Notes: a model not told the origin generated them from the sequence alone. Counted from the stretch's first letter, positions 35,479 to 45,071 are shown. The stretch: 64,000 nucleotides of DNA from DASREM01 sp035652095 (GCA_035652095.1 DASREM010000024.1:1-64000), one strand, 5' to 3'. Made by a program: numbers and translations.

Positions 35479-35509
35479 AAGCAACTCCGAGTGAGAGAAA
35501 GGCTGGATG

Positions 35510-35538
35510 ATCGTATCCAGCAAGCCCTTGGCGGTCAA
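35510..35538 (-). promoter_or_regulatory. Promoter of the FecR-like gene
   Basis: TTGACC (35533-35538), exact 17-base spacer, TACGAT (35510-35515), all on the minus strand. Transcription would start near 35503, about 25 bases ahead of the ATG, with the ribosome site in between. A good sigma70-type match. Confidence 0.65.
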
Positions 35539-35661
35539 TAACCTTCATTGCACCTGCCTACTGTTATGACGTGACCTCCCGCGGAGTGCGCAAACGGGTA
35601 CTGCCGCGTGCGTCCGGAATACAAAGGCGAAAGTTTTGCGAAAGATAAAATTACCGATAAA

Positions 35662-38600
35662 ATGTCGCGAGTGTCTCACCCCGCTACATTTCAGCAATGG
35701 GCGCACCCCCTGGTTCAGGATTGGTTTGTGCGCCGCTTCGGCACGCCGACCGAACCGCAGGAGCAGGGCTGGCCGCATATTCTTGCTGGACATACCACGT
35801 TAATCTCTGCCCCCACGGGTTCCGGCAAAACCTTGGCTGCGTTTCTCGCTTGTATTGACAAGCTGGTGAGGAAAGCCCTGGCAGGAGACCTTCAGGACCG
35901 GACTGAGGTCCTGTACGTTTCTCCCTTAAGAGCGCTTGGAAACGACATTCAGAAGAACCTCGAAGTGCCGCTCGGCGAGATTCTCCAGATGGCTGGCGAA
36001 CGCGGCCTATTGATGCCGGGAATCCGCACCGCCGTCCGTACCGGTGACACACTCATGCATGAGCGGCGTGCCATGCTCAAGCGACCTCCGCATATCCTGG
36101 TCACGACGCCGGAGTCGCTCTACATTTTGCTGACTGCCGAAAGCAGCCGGGTGATCCTGCGCGATGTACAGACGGTCATTATCGACGAAATTCACGCCGT
36201 CGCCGATGACAAGCGCGGCGCTCACCTGGCGATCTCGCTGGAGCGTCTGGAGGAACTGACGCATTCCCGCCCGGCCAGAATCGGGCTATCGGCAACGCAG
36301 AAGCCAATTGAACTGGTCGCACACTTCCTTACTGGCAACAACCGGCCGGCTCCGGTGGTGGTCAACGTGGGCCACCGCAGAAAGTTGGACCTCGCGGTTG
36401 AAGTTCCGGGCTCGCAACTGGGCCCTGTCGCCTCCAATGAGATGTGGGAGGAAATCTACAACCGCATTGTGGAGTTGGTGGAGCAGAACCGCTCGACGCT
36501 TGTATTCGTGAATACGCGCCGCATGGCAGAGCGCATTTGCCATCGTTTAGCCGAACGGCTGGGCGAAGACCATGTTGCAGCCCATCATGGAAGCTTGTCG
36601 CGGAAGCTCCGCCTGAATGCCGAGGAAAAGCTCAAGACCGGCAAGATCAAAGCGCTAGTGGCGACCGCGTCACTGGAACTGGGAATCGATGTCGGCACCG
36701 TCGACCTGGTGATCCAGATTGGCTCACCGCGATCGATCGCGGTGTCGCTGCAGCGCGTCGGCAGGTCAGGTCACTGGCGCGGGGCAATTCCGAAGGGTCG
36801 CTTCTTCGTCACCACTCGCGATGAATTGCTGGAGTGCGCGGCGCTGGTCCGGGCAATCCGGCAAGGCGAGTTGGATCGGCTGATGATTCCCGATTCCCCT
36901 CTCGACATCCTGGCACAACAGATTGTCGCCTCTTGCGCGGTCGAGGAGTGGGATGAGGACCGCATGTTTTCCCTGCTGCAGCGAGCCTACCCCTACCGTG
37001 GTCTGACCCGGGCAACCTATGAGCGCGTCCTCGAAATGCTGTCGGAAGGCATTGCCGCCCGTCGCGGCCGCTACGGGGCATACATCCATCGCGACCAGGT
37101 CAACAGGAAGTTGCGCGCGCGGCGCGGAAGCCGGCTGGCGGCCATCACCAGCGGCGGCGCCATCCCGGAAACCGCGCTGTTCACCGTGGTAGCCGAGCCC
37201 GAAGGTGGAATTGTGGGAACTCTCGACGAAGATTTCGCCGTCGAGAGCAGCGCCGGCGACATCATGCTTCTCGGGAATACCTCGTGGCGCATTCGCCGGG
37301 TTGAAGGCAAATCGGGACGCGTGCTGGTCGAAGATGCTCACGGGGCGCCCCCCACTGTCCCTTTCTGGAGGGGTGAAGCTCCGGCGCGCACCGAAGAACT
37401 ATCCGACAGCGTTGGAGACATCAGAAGAAAGATCAGCGAGATGCTGCCGGGAATTTCCCCGGTTGGGGATTGGCGAAGTCATCCACTCATTGCCCAGACT
37501 GCAAGCTGGTTAAAAGACGAATACGGGCTGGATGATTCCGGAGCGGAACAGGCGATCGAATACGTGCTGCAGGGCCGAGCCGTGCTGGGCGCCGTTCCTA
37601 CCCGCGATACCATCATTGCCGAGCGCTTCTTCGACGAAGGCGGAGGAATGCAGTTGGTGATCCACGCTCCGTTTGGCGGCAGGATCAATAAGGCATGGGG
37701 ACTGGCTCTGCGCAAGCGATTCTGTCGAAGTTTCAATTTCGAATTGCAAGCCGCAGCTACCGACAACGGCATCAACATCGCATTAGCCGAGCAACATAGT
37801 TTTCCGCTGGCCGATGTCTTCAACTATCTCAGCCCTGAGACTGTTCAGGCCGTACTGGAGCAGGCCGCGCTCGCCTCTCCCATATTCGGAACGCGCTGGC
37901 GCTGGGATGCAAATCGCTCTCTGGCCCTGTTGCGATTCCAGGGCGGCAAGAAAGTCCCAGCGCAGATTCAACGCATGCGGTCGGATGACCTGTTGGCTTC
38001 GGTCTTTCCGGACGTGGCGGCCTGCCAGGAGAACATCGAGGGTGACATCAAGATTCCCGATCACCCGCTGGTCAATGAAGTCATGAAGGACGTATTGACC
38101 GAAGCCATGGACGTGGACGGACTGAAGGATGTGCTGCGTCGGATCGAGCAAGGAAAAATTCGCTGTATCGCGGTGGACACCCCGGTCCCCTCACAGTTCT
38201 CGCACGAGATTTTGAACGCCAACCCGTATGCATATCTTGACGATGCTCCTCTCGAAGAGCGACGGGCCCGCGCGGTCGAGATGCGCCGCGTGTTACCCGA
38301 ATCCGTGCTGGAAGAAGTTGGCAAGCTTGACGAGGCAGCGATTGCGCAGGTCAGGGCCGAAGCATGGCCCGATGTTCGCGATGCCGATGAATTGCACGAC
38401 GTGCTGCACACGTTGATTGCATTGCCCGAGAAGGAGGCGAGCGGCGATCTGTGGAAACGCTTCTTTGCGGAGTTGGAGTTTGAGAATCGCGCGCGACGGG
38501 CCCGCGTCGGGGAGTCTTGTTACTGGGTTGCGGTGGAGCGCGGAAGGCTCTTTTCGGTGCTCTTCCCTGAAGCGCAATTCGAGGAAGCTCTGCCGGTGCT

Positions 38601-39972
38601 GGATATCCCGGTTCCCTCGTATGATGAAGCTGTTCTGAGCCTGGTGTCAGGTTGGATGACGCACAGCGGGCCGGTGGCGGCCCACCAGTTGAGCTCCAAG
38701 CTCGACATTCCATCCCATGAGATTGACAAGGCGCTGCTTCGGATGGAGGCCACCGGGAGCATCTTGCGCGGGCGCTTTACCAGCGGCCCGGCCGAGTTGC
38801 CCTCCGAGGGACAGCTCCTGGCGACGAACGCATCACGGCTCGAGTGGTGTGAGCGGCGCTTGCTGGCCCGCATTCATCGCCTGACAGTTTCAACCTTGCG
38901 CAAGCAGATTGAGCCGGTTAGCGCTGCGCAATTCATGCGCTGGCTGCTGCAATGGCAGCATGTCGCTCCGTCAAGCCAGGTGCAAGGGGAGCGTGCCACA
39001 CTCGACATTCTGCGCCAGCTCCAGGGGTTCGAGATTCCGGCCAATGCGTGGGAGAGCCAGATTCTGCGACAGCGCATCGCCAACTATGATCCCGAGTGGA
39101 TCGATCAGTTATGTCTGACTGGCGCAGTGGGATGGGGACGACTGTCGCCGCACCCGGCGACGCTTGAAGGCGCAGTTCCGGGAAAACGGCGGGTCGTCCC
39201 CACCAGCGTAGCCCCCATCACCTTTTTCGTGCGGGAGGAGTCGGACTGGATGCTGCCCAGGCATCCTGCCTCTGAGTCAAGCGAAGTGCGCGGACTAAGT
39301 CCGGCCGCGCAGCAGGTCCTCGATCTGTTGCGCCAACGAGGGGCCTCCTTCTTTGCCGACATCGTGCGCTCAACCAGGCTTTTGAAGTCTGAGGTCGAGA
39401 CCGCGCTCTGGGAACTCGTGGCTGCCGGCATCGTCACCGCCGATGACTTCGACAACCTGCGTTCGTTGATTGATCCCCGGCGCCGCATCGGGCCTCGCCT
39501 GTCACGGCCACGCAACCGGGGAGGGCGATGGGCCCTGCTTTATGCGGACGCGACTGATGATCGTAGTCGCGCCGTTGAAGCCACCTGCTGGATGTTATTG
39601 AAACGTTATGGCATTGTCTTCCGCGACCTGCTGGCCCGGGAAAGCAATCTTCCGAAGTGGCGCGAACTGCAGATCGGCTTTCGGCGTCTTGAGGATCGCG
39701 GCGAGATTCGCGGCGGACGTTTTGTGGATGGCTTCTTAGGAGAGCAGTTCGCATTGCCGGTTGCTGTCGAGTCTGTGCGCGCAGCCAGGAAGCTGCAAGT
39801 CTCCGGCGAGACGATTTCAATTTCGGCCGCCGATCCGCTGAACCTGGTCGGTATCGTGGTGCCGGGTGAACGCGTGCCCGCAATCTCCGGGCGCACTGTG
39901 ACTTTCCGCGATGGTGTGGCAGTCGCTCGGGAGCAGGCAGAGACTGAGACGTGGGCGGCAACGGGAAACTGA
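35662..39972 (+). CDS. lhr: Large ATP-dependent helicase Lhr
   Basis: 1436 residues from the ATG at 35662; an earlier GTG at 35608 has no ribosome site. Superfamily 2 motifs in order: A-P-T-G-S-G-K-T (about residue 48-56), D-E-I-H (about 174), L-S-A-T-Q (about 208) and Q-R-V-G-R-S-G-H (about 363). A winged-helix/Lhr-core region and a long C-terminal domain typical of full-length Lhr follow. Family members unwind DNA and RNA:DNA hybrids and have been linked to repair. No repair partners are adjacent. Confidence 0.9.
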   Translation: MSRVSHPATFQQWAHPLVQDWFVRRFGTPTEPQEQGWPHILAGHTTLISAPTGSGKTLAAFLACIDKLVRKALAGDLQDRTEVLYVSPLRALGNDIQKNLEVPLGEILQMAGERGLLMPGIRTAVRTGDTLMHERRAMLKRPPHILVTTPESLYILLTAESSRVILRDVQTVIIDEIHAVADDKRGAHLAISLERLEELTHSRPARIGLSATQKPIELVAHFLTGNNRPAPVVVNVGHRRKLDLAVEVPGSQLGPVASNEMWEEIYNRIVELVEQNRSTLVFVNTRRMAERICHRLAERLGEDHVAAHHGSLSRKLRLNAEEKLKTGKIKALVATASLELGIDVGTVDLVIQIGSPRSIAVSLQRVGRSGHWRGAIPKGRFFVTTRDELLECAALVRAIRQGELDRLMIPDSPLDILAQQIVASCAVEEWDEDRMFSLLQRAYPYRGLTRATYERVLEMLSEGIAARRGRYGAYIHRDQVNRKLRARRGSRLAAITSGGAIPETALFTVVAEPEGGIVGTLDEDFAVESSAGDIMLLGNTSWRIRRVEGKSGRVLVEDAHGAPPTVPFWRGEAPARTEELSDSVGDIRRKISEMLPGISPVGDWRSHPLIAQTASWLKDEYGLDDSGAEQAIEYVLQGRAVLGAVPTRDTIIAERFFDEGGGMQLVIHAPFGGRINKAWGLALRKRFCRSFNFELQAAATDNGINIALAEQHSFPLADVFNYLSPETVQAVLEQAALASPIFGTRWRWDANRSLALLRFQGGKKVPAQIQRMRSDDLLASVFPDVAACQENIEGDIKIPDHPLVNEVMKDVLTEAMDVDGLKDVLRRIEQGKIRCIAVDTPVPSQFSHEILNANPYAYLDDAPLEERRARAVEMRRVLPESVLEEVGKLDEAAIAQVRAEAWPDVRDADELHDVLHTLIALPEKEASGDLWKRFFAELEFENRARRARVGESCYWVAVERGRLFSVLFPEAQFEEALPVLDIPVPSYDEAVLSLVSGWMTHSGPVAAHQLSSKLDIPSHEIDKALLRMEATGSILRGRFTSGPAELPSEGQLLATNASRLEWCERRLLARIHRLTVSTLRKQIEPVSAAQFMRWLLQWQHVAPSSQVQGERATLDILRQLQGFEIPANAWESQILRQRIANYDPEWIDQLCLTGAVGWGRLSPHPATLEGAVPGKRRVVPTSVAPITFFVREESDWMLPRHPASESSEVRGLSPAAQQVLDLLRQRGASFFADIVRSTRLLKSEVETALWELVAAGIVTADDFDNLRSLIDPRRRIGPRLSRPRNRGGRWALLYADATDDRSRAVEATCWMLLKRYGIVFRDLLARESNLPKWRELQIGFRRLEDRGEIRGGRFVDGFLGEQFALPVAVESVRAARKLQVSGETISISAADPLNLVGIVVPGERVPAISGRTVTFRDGVAVAREQAETETWAATGN

Positions 39973-40017
39973 GTTCCTGTCCCGAGTTCTTGCCAGAAAA
40001 GTACCGCTAAAATCATT

Positions 40018-40052
40018 CGGGAACCTGATGAGGGGGTCCCTTCAGGTTCCCG
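40018..40052. terminator. Strong hairpin after lhr
   Basis: Arms 40018-40028 and 40042-40052 are perfect 11-base complements. Within the loop AGGG (40031-40034) can pair with CCCT (40038-40041), extending the stem. It begins 46 bases after the lhr stop. No T-run follows, so it is either a non-classical terminator or a 3' stabilising structure. Confidence 0.5.
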
Positions 40053-40233
40053 ATGAGCACTGCCTAGCGAAACCTCTCGAAAGCGCTTCCCCCATCGCTT
40101 TTGCCAGGCCAGCTGTACTTTATTCGTATGCAAAAGGGGCACCAATCGCGGTGGACCTTCCCGGTTCGGAGAAAATGCGCTAAGCTGCTGAATCCTGGGC
40201 CTCTCCTCAGGGATCGCTTCCCGAAATTAAACT

Positions 40234-40286
40234 TTGAGAAAGATTTTGCACTATCCGATCGGATAGCCGTCTATCTGTTCGGATAT
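40234..40286 (+). promoter_or_regulatory. Two tandem palindromic operator-like sites, with a weak sigma54-like element
   Basis: The gene-free stretch 39973-40354 holds the lhr hairpin and this site only. A perfect 16-base palindrome occupies 40251-40266. An imperfect copy (13 of 16 bases identical) occupies 40271-40286, exactly 20 bases (two helical turns) downstream. Immediately upstream, TTGA (40234-40237), eight bases, and TTGCA (40246-40250) resemble a -24/-12 promoter with a degraded -24. The sites lie about 70-105 bases ahead of the FHA-sigma54 activator gene and may mediate its autoregulation. Confidence 0.5.
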
Positions 40287-40354
40287 TGGAACGAAGCGGA
40301 TTGCACTCTGTTTGCACACCTTCGTTTGTGTTAGACAATTCTGAACGAGGACCT

Positions 40355-42304
40355 GTGAATCCAAGATTGGTTGTAGTCGCCGGGCCCATGAAAGAGTCGA
40401 CGCTGGCGCTTCCCGACCGCGAAGTGCCGATTGGACGGGACCCGTCAAATCTGGTCTCGATCAGCGATCCCTCCCTATCCCGCCGTCACTGCGTTCTCGT
40501 CCCGCACGCAGGCAGCTATGCCATTCGCGACCTCGACAGCCGCAACGGCACGTTCGTGAACGGGCTGGTCGTGAAAGAAACTGTGCTGAAGCATGGAGAC
40601 CAGATTTCGGTCGGCGACTCGGTTCTGATGTTCCTTCTCGAGGAGGAAGGCGATCACCCTTCCAGCGGACGCGTCGAATTTGAAGACAGCGTCACACACG
40701 CCACCGCGCAACTTCGTCCCCAGGACGTTCTGTATCTCCAGCCCGACCTGATCCTGAGCGAATTACCGGCAGCATCCCGCCTGGGCAGGAACCTGGCCGC
40801 ATTGCTGAAGATCAGCCGCATGGTGCATGCGCTCCACAACCTGGAGGAATTGCAGGAACAGATTCTGAACTCGATTTTCGAGGTAGTTCCAGCTGAGCGC
40901 GGGGCAATTCTGCTCGACGGCAAGGGCGGTGGGCAGTTCGGGTCGGTGTTTGCGCGGCATCGCCAGCCCGGAATTACCCTGCCGGTTCGTGTCAGCAGGA
41001 CGATCTCGCGGCAGGTTGTGGAACAGGGGGTAGCAATCCTGGGTGCTGATGTCGCCTCCAGCGGCGACTTGCGCGGGGTAGACAGTATCGTAAGCTTAAA
41101 CGTTCGCTCGCTTCTTTGCGTACCTTTGCCGGCTTTCGAGCGGGTAATCGGTTGCATCTATCTCGATACCACCAGTCTCTCGAACCGCTTTGACGAAGAG
41201 AACCTGCAGTTGGTCGCCGGGATCGCCGCTATTTCGGCGATCGCACTCGACAATGCCCGCCGTCTGCAATGGCTGGAACAGGAAAATCTGCGGCTCACTA
41301 CCGAAATCAATCTCGACCACAACATGGTGGGCGAAAGCCAGCGCATGAAGGAGATCTACCAGTTCTTGTCTCGGGTTGCCCCCGCGGATTCCACGGTGCT
41401 GATTGAAGGCGAGAGCGGCACTGGCAAGGAACTGGCGGCGCGCGCCATTCATCGCAATAGTCACCGCTCGGCGAAGCCATTCGTGACCATCAATTGCGCA
41501 GCCATTCCCGAAGGCTTGCTGGAAAGCGAACTGTTTGGCCACGAGAAAGGATCGTTCACCGGAGCGGTCGCGCAGAAAAAGGGCCGGCTGGAAGTGGCCG
41601 AGGGCGGTACGGTATTCCTCGATGAGATCGGCGACATGGCTCCGGCATTGCAGGTGAAATTGCTCCGCGTATTGCAGGAGCGTGAGTTTGAACGGGTGGG
41701 CGGAAATCGCCCCATACCGGTGGACGTGCGCGTCATCGCCGCCACCAATCGGGATCTGAAGGAAACGGTTCGTACCGGCGGGTTTCGTCAGGATCTCTAC
41801 TACCGCCTAAACGTGGTCTCGTTGACATTGCCCCCCCTGCGCGAGCGCCGCGAAGACATTCCCATGCTCGCGGAATACTTTGTGTTGAAGTGCAGCAAGA
41901 AATGCAAAGTCAAGCCGAGGCGGATCTCTCCTCAGGCGATGGCTTGTCTTCTAAACTACGACTGGCCGGGGAATGTGCGCGAGCTTGAGAATGCGATTGA
42001 AAGATCGCTGGTACTGAGCCTAACCGATGAGATTCGTCCGGAAGACCTGCCCGAAAGCGTGCTCGAGAAAGGCGCGGCCGCGGAAGGCGGCCCGGGACAG
42101 TATCACGCCTCGGTAATCAGCCTGAAAAAGAAGTTGATCCTTGATGCCCTAGAGCAAGCCAACGGCAGTTACACCGAGGCAGCTCGCCTGCTGGGGGTGC
42201 ATCCCAATTACCTGCATCGCTTAATTCGAAATCTCGACTTGAAGGACCACGTTCGGTCTTCGGCGACCACGCGCAGCGGACGCAGCATCGGCAACAGGGT
42301 CTAG
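40355..42304 (+). CDS. Sigma54-dependent activator with FHA and GAF sensor domains
   Basis: 649 residues from the GTG at 40355, preceded by CGAGGA at good spacing; a TTG at 40286 would fall inside the operator-like repeat. FHA domain at about residues 5-90 (I-G-R-D-P, S-L-S-R-R-H, R-N-G-T-F-V-N-G), GAF domain about 130-290, AAA+ with G-E-S-G-T-G-K-E near 350, the sigma54-contact loop G-S-F-T-G-A, G-G-T-V-F-L-D-E-I-G, and a Fis-type HTH at the C-terminus (Y-T-E-A-A-R-L-L-G-V-H). The FHA domain implies control by Ser/Thr phosphorylation rather than by a receiver. Targets are unknown. Confidence 0.9.
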   Translation: MNPRLVVVAGPMKESTLALPDREVPIGRDPSNLVSISDPSLSRRHCVLVPHAGSYAIRDLDSRNGTFVNGLVVKETVLKHGDQISVGDSVLMFLLEEEGDHPSSGRVEFEDSVTHATAQLRPQDVLYLQPDLILSELPAASRLGRNLAALLKISRMVHALHNLEELQEQILNSIFEVVPAERGAILLDGKGGGQFGSVFARHRQPGITLPVRVSRTISRQVVEQGVAILGADVASSGDLRGVDSIVSLNVRSLLCVPLPAFERVIGCIYLDTTSLSNRFDEENLQLVAGIAAISAIALDNARRLQWLEQENLRLTTEINLDHNMVGESQRMKEIYQFLSRVAPADSTVLIEGESGTGKELAARAIHRNSHRSAKPFVTINCAAIPEGLLESELFGHEKGSFTGAVAQKKGRLEVAEGGTVFLDEIGDMAPALQVKLLRVLQEREFERVGGNRPIPVDVRVIAATNRDLKETVRTGGFRQDLYYRLNVVSLTLPPLRERREDIPMLAEYFVLKCSKKCKVKPRRISPQAMACLLNYDWPGNVRELENAIERSLVLSLTDEIRPEDLPESVLEKGAAAEGGPGQYHASVISLKKKLILDALEQANGSYTEAARLLGVHPNYLHRLIRNLDLKDHVRSSATTRSGRSIGNRV

Positions 42305-43212
42305 CGCGGCACAATCGACGGCATCCTTAACTTCATCAGTGTAGCTGGATTCAGGTAAACTCCCTGCCAACGCACCGCAACGTGCAAATGCGGACCGGTG
42401 GCGCGGCCGGTGCCTCCGCTCAACCCGATCACTTCGCCGCCTCTCACTGGTTGCCCTTCCTTGACCGCCAACTCCGAGAGATGGAGATAAAGCGAGAGCA
42501 ATCCCTGGCCGTGATCGATCACAACGCAATTGCCTTCAAAGTAGAGATTTCGGGCCAGCAACACGGTCCCCGCATTCAAGGCGGCAACCGGGGTTCCGCT
42601 GGGGACACCGTAATCGAGCCCCTGGTGGTAGCTCTGTACCTTGTCGTTGAAGACGCGCTCGGTGCCGAATACATCTGAAACCGGGGCGTTCACGGGCGCG
42701 CGAAAACTTCCGGACCACTCTCGGTTTGGCGTGACCTGGTTAAGCACCGACTGCTTAAGTTGCTTGTCGTCGGAGATGATCTTGAGTTGCTCGGCGCTGG
42801 GCTCGGTGAATTTTTTTGCCACATTTACGGAGATGCGGTGGTACTTGGCTTTTCCAGTGACAATGCGACGCTCAAAGCTGAGTTGCTCGCCGTATTTGGT
42901 GCGGCCCTGCATTTGAAGCGTATAACCGCCAGGCTTGGTCTCAAGGCTCACGCCGGCTAGTCCGTACCAGGCTCTCGTGGTGGGATCAAAACTGAAGGCG
43001 ACATCGTGACCGAGCCATTTGCCCGACAGTGTCTCAGCCGGCTGCGGCGGCCGCACCCGTACCAACAGCGGAGACCCGTTCACTGGGCGCGCCGGTTGCG
43101 TCGTGACAGACCAACTTCCGTTGGACGCCTGCACGGCTGACACGAACCCTGCTGTGAAAAAGATCGCCCCCAATGCAGACAGGAACTTACGAGAGAAAGG
43201 AAGCAAAGACAC
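42301..43212 (-). CDS. M23-family (LytM) metallopeptidase
   Basis: 303 residues starting at GTG 43212 with a signal peptide (S-A-L-G-A-I-F-F-T-A-G-F-V-S-A). An N-terminal beta domain about 30-130 precedes the catalytic M23 domain. Zinc ligands His196 and Asp200 (H-Q-G-L-D) and His277, with catalytic His275 (H-L-H), are all present; so is the G-N-C-V-V-I-D-H-G strand. It should cut peptidoglycan cross-links in the periplasm. The stop shares the four-base palindrome CTAG (42301-42304) with the stop of the convergent activator gene. Confidence 0.88.
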   Translation of the reverse strand: MSLLPFSRKFLSALGAIFFTAGFVSAVQASNGSWSVTTQPARPVNGSPLLVRVRPPQPAETLSGKWLGHDVAFSFDPTTRAWYGLAGVSLETKPGGYTLQMQGRTKYGEQLSFERRIVTGKAKYHRISVNVAKKFTEPSAEQLKIISDDKQLKQSVLNQVTPNREWSGSFRAPVNAPVSDVFGTERVFNDKVQSYHQGLDYGVPSGTPVAALNAGTVLLARNLYFEGNCVVIDHGQGLLSLYLHLSELAVKEGQPVRGGEVIGLSGGTGRATGPHLHVAVRWQGVYLNPATLMKLRMPSIVPR

Positions 43213-43371
43213 TATGTATTCAGCCTAGCACTAAAGTTCTCGGGCATACATTGCCGGTCGCGTTTCTTGACGTCCGGTGCAACAACTCAGGCTTTTTGAT
43301 GTCCTCCACCTATCGGGAGCAACGACCCCGAAGTCTCTGCAATCTAATCTTGCCGTTTGGGCACCGATCCC

Positions 43372-44325
43372 ATGGCCGAGTCGCAACTCACGACGACGGA
43401 ACAGCTGGAGTCCATTTGGTCCCTCGGCGGATTGCGCCGGAAAGAACTCGCGAAACGAGTCTGGAACGGCATTAACGACGACGATGTATTGGGGCTTGCA
43501 TCGCAACTCGCGTACAGCTACCTGCTCGCGATTTTTCCCTTGTTGCTGTTTCTACTCTCATTGTTCGGATTGTTCGCAGCTCGCGGAACACAGCTGACGG
43601 GTAACCTGCTTTTCTATCTCCAGCAGGTGCTGCCGCCTGCGGCTTACCAGGTCGTCACCAAGACCATCCACGAGGTATCGCAAAACACCGGGACGGGAAA
43701 GATCACATTTGGAATTCTACTGGCGTTGTTCACCGCCTCGGGTGGAATGAACGCCATGATCTCCGGCCTGAACGGCGCTTACGGAGTGCGCGACACCCGC
43801 TCCTGGATCAAGGTAAGGGCAATTTCGATCGCGCTCACAGTGGCTCTTGCGGCTTTGGTCCTTACGGCAATGATTCTGGTGCTGGTAGGCGGATGGATCG
43901 CCAGCACCCTGGGCGCGTTGCTTCATCTTGGAATCATCGCCGTGATGGGGTGGAAAGTTCTGCAGTGGATTGCCGCGCTCTTCTTCATCACGTTCGCGTT
44001 TTCATTGATTTATTACTTCGGTCCGAATGTAAAAGAGCAGCACTGGTATTGGATCACCCCCGGTTCGGTGACCGGTGTACTGCTCTGGATGACGGCGTCG
44101 TTTGCATTCCGTGCCTATCTGCACTTCTTTAATAGCTACTCGAAGACGTACGGTTCGCTGGGTGCGGTGATGATTCTTCTGGTTTGGTTTTACGTCACCG
44201 GATTCGCGTTCCTGGTAGGAGGAGAGATCAACGCCGAGATCGAGCATGCGGCAGCGGAACGCGGGCATCCTGAAGCCAAGGGAGAAGGAGAAAAACTCTC
44301 GCCCGCAGGGCAAAAAGCGGCTTAG
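43372..44325 (+). CDS. YihY/BrkB-family inner-membrane protein
   Basis: 317 residues from ATG 43372; a TTG at 43357 is possible. About six hydrophobic spans. Typical family features include L-A-S-Q-L-A-Y-S-Y-L-L-A-I-F-P near the N-terminus, N-A-M-I-S-G-L-N-G-A-Y-G and the terminal Y-S-K-T-Y-G-S-L-G-A-V-M-I-L-L-V-W. The family was once called RNase BN; it is a membrane protein without proven enzymatic function. The preceding 159 bases, divergent from the M23 gene, show no convincing promoter. Confidence 0.85.
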   Translation: MAESQLTTTEQLESIWSLGGLRRKELAKRVWNGINDDDVLGLASQLAYSYLLAIFPLLLFLLSLFGLFAARGTQLTGNLLFYLQQVLPPAAYQVVTKTIHEVSQNTGTGKITFGILLALFTASGGMNAMISGLNGAYGVRDTRSWIKVRAISIALTVALAALVLTAMILVLVGGWIASTLGALLHLGIIAVMGWKVLQWIAALFFITFAFSLIYYFGPNVKEQHWYWITPGSVTGVLLWMTASFAFRAYLHFFNSYSKTYGSLGAVMILLVWFYVTGFAFLVGGEINAEIEHAAAERGHPEAKGEGEKLSPAGQKAA

Positions 44326-44693
44326 ACCGCCGCCGCGTAACGTGCAACGGCGAGGTCCGGACACCCGAGAATCCGGACCGCGTCGAAGACTGAGGAAACG
44401 TTCAGCACATCGATCAGGTGTGTGGTCTCAAGCACTTCACGAACGAACTGCGAGGGGTTCACCAGTTTCAACTGGATGCCATTCTCGTTCGTCCAGCGAT
44501 GGAGAAATACCAGAGCGCCCAGGCCGCCTCCGTCGAGCGTTTCCAGATTTGACAGGTCGAGGACGATCACGCGCGCGCCCTCCAAAGATGTGACCTTTTC
44601 GCGCAAGTCTTTGATTGCATTGCCGCGCACAAAACGTCCCGCGCACTGCAGGATCGCTACTTCGCCGCTGTTGTCGAGCTGTACCGTAAACAT
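44322..44693 (-). CDS. STAS-domain protein (anti-anti-sigma factor type)
   Basis: 123 residues from the ATG at 44693, with GAGG five bases upstream; a longer frame to 44804 is unlikely. Shape of the SpoIIAA-like STAS fold: beta strands V-A-I-L-Q-C and V-I-V-L-D-L-S-N-L, then T-L-D-G-G-G-L-G-A-L, where the usual phosphorylated Ser/Thr position reads D-G-G-G. The classic D-S-x-G serine is therefore not obvious. The stop overlaps that of the convergent BrkB gene by four bases. No anti-sigma kinase is next to it. Confidence 0.78.
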   Translation of the reverse strand: MFTVQLDNSGEVAILQCAGRFVRGNAIKDLREKVTSLEGARVIVLDLSNLETLDGGGLGALVFLHRWTNENGIQLKLVNPSQFVREVLETTHLIDVLNVSSVFDAVRILGCPDLAVARYAAAV

Positions 44694-44995
44694 AGCCGCC
44701 TCACTCTCACAGATCATGATACGTATGATTAGACGTCCAAGTTCCTTCAGAGTCATCAACAGGAAGTTACGGATTTGTAAAGAGTTGTAACAAGTTATGG
44801 GCAATAAAGCAGTCCTAGCTTCACTTGAAAAGGGGACGTGTTGGCCTGGTTCTCGCTCCCATAGAATTTTCTCATCGGAGGAGGTACTTTGCGGCGATGC
44901 GTGATGATCGCCGTGTTTTGTCGATGATTCTCTCGCGAAAGCGTGGGCTTAACCTGATTGCAACAAAGAAAGTGCTTGAAACAATTGGGATAGAT
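44694..44995. other. Gene-free spacer between STAS gene and tRNA-Ala
   Basis: About 300 bases with no convincing open frame. It should contain the STAS promoter (minus strand), but no -35/-10 pair stands out. GGAACTT and GTCTAA occur close together on the minus strand, only four bases apart, so they do not form an ECF promoter. Confidence 0.4.
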
Positions 44996-45071
44996 TGGTG
45001 GACCTGGTCGGGATCGAACCGACGACCTCTTCCATGCCATGGAAGCGCGCTCCCAGCTGCGCCACAGGCCC
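44996..45071 (-). tRNA. tRNA-Ala (anticodon GGC)
   Basis: 76 bases including an encoded 3' CCA (44996-44998 on the plus strand is TGG). Seven-pair acceptor stem contains a G3-U70 wobble pair, the alanine identity element. Anticodon stem CTTCC/GGAAG closes a seven-base loop with GGC in the anticodon position. D and T arms (GTTCGAT loop) are intact. Decodes GCC. Confidence 0.95.

Noticed and set aside
35644..35663. Direct repeat GATAAAAT ahead of lhr as a regulatory element
   Set aside because: Only eight bases, AT-rich, twelve-base spacing, and partly within the start codon; likely chance.
44720..44745. GGAACTT and GTCTAA upstream of the STAS gene as an ECF promoter
   Set aside because: The two elements are only four bases apart, incompatible with the required 15-17 base spacing.
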